This document shows, one piece after another, positions 44,698-47,548 of a stretch of DNA of 47,548 bases. The notes beneath the pieces were generated by a model that saw only the letters and a program-made list of their open reading frames with translations, was not told the origin of the DNA and made no database searches. The DNA comes from Gammaproteobacteria bacterium. GTDB lineage: Bacteria > Pseudomonadota > Gammaproteobacteria > Steroidobacterales > Steroidobacteraceae. Where the stretch lies: positions 1-47,548 of the forward strand of contig JAJFKF010000024.1 of NCBI GenBank assembly GCA_021773365.1. Reading direction: 5' to 3'. Made by a program: the position numbers and the translations under genes. Every line of letters begins with the position of its first letter. Positions within the stretch are counted from its first letter, which is position 1.

Positions 44698-45890
44698 GCG
44701 TGTAGTTCCGTAACCGGATGCTGCATAACCGCAGCCGCGGCGCTGCGCGCCTGGGCATCGGCCTGGAGTATCACCTCGAGATCGCTGACATTGCCGATAG
44801 TTTCAACGGTTTCGAACACAGCCTCAATGACTTCCGGAATCGCGGCGAAGTTCAGCCGCCGTTCAAGGAAGGTCTGGACGGCCATTTCGTTGGCCGCATT
44901 GAGGATGGCCGGGGCCGTGCCGCCGGCCCGCGCAGCAGCCTGGGCATAGGCCAGGCAGGGAAATCGCTCCATATCCGGCGCCTCGAAATCCAGCCGGCCG
45001 ATGGCGACCAGATCCAGCCGATCAGCGCCTGACGGGCGCCGCTGCGGCCAGGCCAGGGCGTGGGCAATGGGGATGCGCATGTCCGGGTTGCCAAGCTGGG
45101 CCAGTACCGAACCGTCCAGGTACTCGACCATGGAGTGGACGATGCTCTGCGGATGAACCACCACATCCACCTCGTCGGCCGCCAGCCCGAACAGATGGCA
45201 GGCCTCGATCAGCTCCAGCCCCTTGTTCATCAGCGTGGCGGAATCGACGGAGATCTTGCGCCCCATGGCCCAGCGCGGATGCGCGCAGGCTTCGTCCGGC
45301 GTCACCCGTACCAACCGCTCCACGGGCAGGCGCAGGAAGGGCCCGCCGGAGGCTGTCAGCAGCACGCGCCGCACGCCCGGCGGACGAACTCCGGCACGGA
45401 TGTCACCCGGCAGGCACTGGAAGATGGCGTTGTGTTCGCTGTCGATCGGGATTAGTACGCCACCGCCGGCGTGTACCGCCTCGATCAGCAGGTTCCCGGC
45501 CATCACCAGCGCCTCCTTGTTCGCCAGCAGCAGCTGCTTGCCGGCGCGCGCAGCCGCCAGGGTGGGCAGCAGCCCGGCAGCACCCACGATGGCCGCCATG
45601 ACGCTCTGCGCCTGTGGCCACCGGGCGGCCACTTTCAGCGATTCCGCCCCGCCCAGCACTTCGGTGGGCAGGCCGGCCGCCTTCACCTGCTTCTCGAGAC
45701 GGGCTGCCGCATCGCGGTCGACCAGGACCGCCACATCGGGACGAAATTCGTGACATTGATGGAACAGACGTTCATCGTTGGACAGCGCGGTCAGCGCCAC
45801 TGCGCGCATCTCCTGGCTGTTGCGTCGGATCACATCCAGCGTGCTCACGCCCACGCTACCGGTGGAGCCGAGGATGGCAACGCCCTTCAC
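44694..45890 (-). CDS. dxr: 1-deoxy-D-xylulose-5-phosphate reductoisomerase
   Basis: 398 aa from a GTG overlapping the cdsA stop. NADPH motif GSTGSVG at residues 8-14; [32 protein letters not shown] and [16 protein letters not shown] form the metal- and substrate-binding site. It makes 2-C-methylerythritol 4-phosphate, the committed step of isoprenoid synthesis, which supplies the precursor for UppS encoded two genes upstream. Confidence 0.97.
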   Translation of the reverse strand: MKGVAILGSTGSVGVSTLDVIRRNSQEMRAVALTALSNDERLFHQCHEFRPDVAVLVDRDAAARLEKQVKAAGLPTEVLGGAESLKVAARWPQAQSVMAAIVGAAGLLPTLAAARAGKQLLLANKEALVMAGNLLIEAVHAGGGVLIPIDSEHNAIFQCLPGDIRAGVRPPGVRRVLLTASGGPFLRLPVERLVRVTPDEACAHPRWAMGRKISVDSATLMNKGLELIEACHLFGLAADEVDVVVHPQSIVHSMVEYLDGSVLAQLGNPDMRIPIAHALAWPQRRPSGADRLDLVAIGRLDFEAPDMERFPCLAYAQAAARAGGTAPAILNAANEMAVQTFLERRLNFAAIPEVIEAVFETVETIGNVSDLEVILQADAQARSAAAAVMQHPVTELHA

Positions 45891-46690
45891 AAGGAAGGCT
45901 CCAGCCAGTAGAGACCAAGCAGGAAGGTGGGAGCGGCGGCATAGACGCTGTCGAAGCGGTCCAGCACTCCCCCGTGTCCGGGAAAGAAACTGCCACTGTC
46001 CTTCACACCGGCATACCGCTTGAACATGCTTTCAGTCAGATCGCCCACGATCGAGATCAATACCACGCCCAGGCACAGGCTGATAAACGCCAGGGGCGGA
46101 CGGGCGAACCACCATACGCCGGCCACGGCCACTACGGCGGAGACTACCACGCCACCGATGAGCCCCTCCCACGTTTTGTGCGGGCTGACACGGGGGGCGA
46201 GCTTCACGCGTCCGAACTGGCGGCCGGCAAAAAAGGCGCCCACGTCGGCCGCCCACACCAGCAGCAGCAGGAACAGCACCAGCTCCGGTCCCTGCGGCAG
46301 GCGGTACAATGACACCAGAGCCAGCCCCGCCGGCACCATCACCAGCAGGCCACTGCCAGCGGCTGTTGCGCGGTTGTGCCTTGCCGGCGCCACCACCATC
46401 CACAGGAAGGCCGCAAGCCACCAACCCAGCGACAGCCACAGCACCCCCCGCAGCACATCGGCGTTCTGACGGGAAAAATGCCAGGCGGCGAACAGCGCCA
46501 GGCCGACCACCAGCACATACGCTCCACGTATCAGGGGCGTGGCAAGGCGAGGAAACAGTGCCCACTCCCACGCGCCGGTCAGAATGACGAAAGCCAGTGC
46601 CGCCAGTACCACCTGCGAGGGCATCCATAGCAGCACTGCGCACAGCACCGCACCGATAACCGCTGCCGTAATGACTCGCTGCTGCAGCAT
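45887..46690 (-). CDS. cdsA: Phosphatidate cytidylyltransferase
   Basis: 267 aa with about eight hydrophobic segments. The C-terminal CDP-diglyceride synthase signature is complete: [20 protein letters not shown] followed by GVLDRFD. It makes CDP-diacylglycerol for phospholipids at the inner membrane. ATG overlaps the uppS stop by 1 nt. Confidence 0.96.
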   Translation of the reverse strand: MLQQRVITAAVIGAVLCAVLLWMPSQVVLAALAFVILTGAWEWALFPRLATPLIRGAYVLVVGLALFAAWHFSRQNADVLRGVLWLSLGWWLAAFLWMVVAPARHNRATAAGSGLLVMVPAGLALVSLYRLPQGPELVLFLLLLVWAADVGAFFAGRQFGRVKLAPRVSPHKTWEGLIGGVVVSAVVAVAGVWWFARPPLAFISLCLGVVLISIVGDLTESMFKRYAGVKDSGSFFPGHGGVLDRFDSVYAAAPTFLLGLYWLEPSL

Positions 46691-47409
46691 CAGGCGGTCC
46701 CAGCCTGGGCGCCGGTCATGCCGAAACGGCGCTGACGGCCCGCGAAGAAGGCCAGCGCGGCATCGAATGCGGCCCGGTCAAAGTCCGGCCACAGTGTGTC
46801 GCAGAAATACAGCTCGGTATAGGCCAGCTGCCAGAGCAGGAAATTACTGATGCGCTGTTCCCCACCGGTGCGGATGAACAGGTCCGGTTCCGGCAGCCCC
46901 TGCAGCGACAGCTCCCCCTGCAGGGCAGCCTCGTCGATGTCGGCGGCATTCAGCGCACCACTCTGGCAGCGGCGCGCCAGTGCGCGACTGGCCTGGACGA
47001 TGTCCCAGCGCCCGCCGTAGCCCACGGCAATGTTCAGCTTGAGCCCCTGGTTTCCGGCGGTATGGGCTTCGGTCTCGGCCATACGCGCCTGCAGGCGAAC
47101 CGTCAGGGACTCACGCCGACCGATGAATTGCAGCCGCACCGCGTTGCCGTGCAGTTCCGGCAGCTCCTTCTCCATCGCATCCATGAACAGGTCCATCAGC
47201 TGGCCGATCTCCTCAGGCGGGCGCCGCCAGTTCTCGCTGGAGAAGGCAAACAGCGTCAGCGCCTCGATGCCCAGCTCGCCGCAGCTGCGCACCGTCACAC
47301 GCACCGGCTCGATCCCTGCCCGGTGACCGGCGTGACGCGGCTGGCCGCGTGCCTCGGCCCAGCGGCCGTTGCCGTCCATGATGATGGCGATGTGGCGGGG
47401 GTGGCTCAT
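46690..47409 (-). CDS. uppS: Undecaprenyl diphosphate synthase
   Basis: 239 aa from the ATG at 47409 (MSHPRHIAIIMDGNGRWAEARG); the frame is open to 47523 but that part runs through the palindromic repeat. Conserved IIMDGNGRWA, FAFSSENWRRP and RTGGEQRISNFLLWQ motifs of cis-prenyltransferases are present. It builds the C55 lipid carrier for peptidoglycan and O-antigen. It is the first visible gene of the cluster; frr is usually next upstream and would lie beyond the window. Confidence 0.97.
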   Translation of the reverse strand: MSHPRHIAIIMDGNGRWAEARGQPRHAGHRAGIEPVRVTVRSCGELGIEALTLFAFSSENWRRPPEEIGQLMDLFMDAMEKELPELHGNAVRLQFIGRRESLTVRLQARMAETEAHTAGNQGLKLNIAVGYGGRWDIVQASRALARRCQSGALNAADIDEAALQGELSLQGLPEPDLFIRTGGEQRISNFLLWQLAYTELYFCDTLWPDFDRAAFDAALAFFAGRQRRFGMTGAQAGTA

Positions 47410-47462
47410 GGGTGAATAGGCCTGTGGGGGCGTCGGGGTCCTGTTGGAGTCAGGGCTCGGGC

Positions 47463-47548
47463 AGGGCTTCCGGGGACCGGCAGCAAGACCCCATCCCTGG
47501 GGGCCTTGGGAAAAACCATCCATGGTTTTTCACATCCCCGGAAGCCCT
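47463..47548. repeat. Family A three-arm palindrome, copy 3 (cut by window end)
   Basis: Outer arms AGGGCTTCCGGGGA (47463-47476) and its exact complement (47535-47548) frame two inner hairpins, CCCCA-TCCC-TGGGG at 47489-47502 and AAAAACCAT-CC-ATGGTTTTT at 47511-47530. Order and orientation match the other two copies. The right arm runs to the last base, so the true arm may be longer. Confidence 0.85.

Overview
The window is a stretch of high-GC (roughly 64%) chromosome from a Gammaproteobacterium. The gene order from uppS through cdsA, dxr, rseP, bamA, skp, lpxD, fabZ, lpxA, lpxB, rnhB, dnaE and accA to tilS is the classical gammaproteobacterial envelope and lipid A cluster. The large TonB-dependent receptors with STN domains, FecR proteins and multiheme cytochromes suggest a free-living heterotroph near Steroidobacteraceae/Nevskiales/Xanthomonadales. 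That placement is an inference from gene style; no marker search was possible.

Layout. (1) 138-4245, minus strand: a TonB-dependent receptor followed by an erythromycin-esterase-family protein. (2) 4246-5046: a spacer with a decayed IS630-type transposase fragment and a four-copy 8-bp tandem repeat. (3) 5047-8146, plus strand: a secreted M1 metallopeptidase and a DUF6702-like protein, meeting the next unit at overlapping stop codons. (4) 8143-12940, minus strand: ECF sigma factor, FecR anti-sigma factor and STN-type TonB receptor, a complete cell-surface signalling unit. (5) 13042-22043, minus strand: five genes that look like an undescribed electron-transfer system. (6) 22248-27548, minus strand: CHASE2-adenylate cyclase, TPR/beta-barrel protein and secreted FecR-domain protein. 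(7) 27776-47409, minus strand: recA and the envelope/lipid A/replication cluster, with one foreign-looking DUF4397 lipoprotein gene between bamA and skp.

How the genes may work together. The most interesting part is region 5. A cytoplasmic flavoprotein carries two intact cyclic-nucleotide-binding domains and sixteen cysteines for four [4Fe-4S] clusters. Downstream lie a membrane protein with two H-x13-H pairs (a bis-heme b pattern), a protein fusing a cytoplasmic FHA domain to a transmembrane helix and a periplasmic ten-heme c-type domain, a lipoprotein with two GlcG/HbpS-like domains, and an outer-membrane beta-barrel. In order they could move electrons from a cytoplasmic donor across both membranes under cAMP and possibly phospho-threonine control. 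The adjacent CHASE2-adenylate cyclase operon could supply the cAMP. Each assignment is family-level; the pathway is inference.

The window also holds two families of long palindromes. Family A (22092-22213, 27627-27743 and a copy cut by the window end from 47463) folds as a long outer stem with two inner hairpins centred on CATCC. Family B (19380-19466 and 19514-19596) has 33-nt arms carrying perfect DnaA-box sequences around a conserved 17-nt asymmetric core, the two copies in opposite orientation. The three copies whose upstream gene is in the window and directly adjacent start 32-41 nt after its stop codon.
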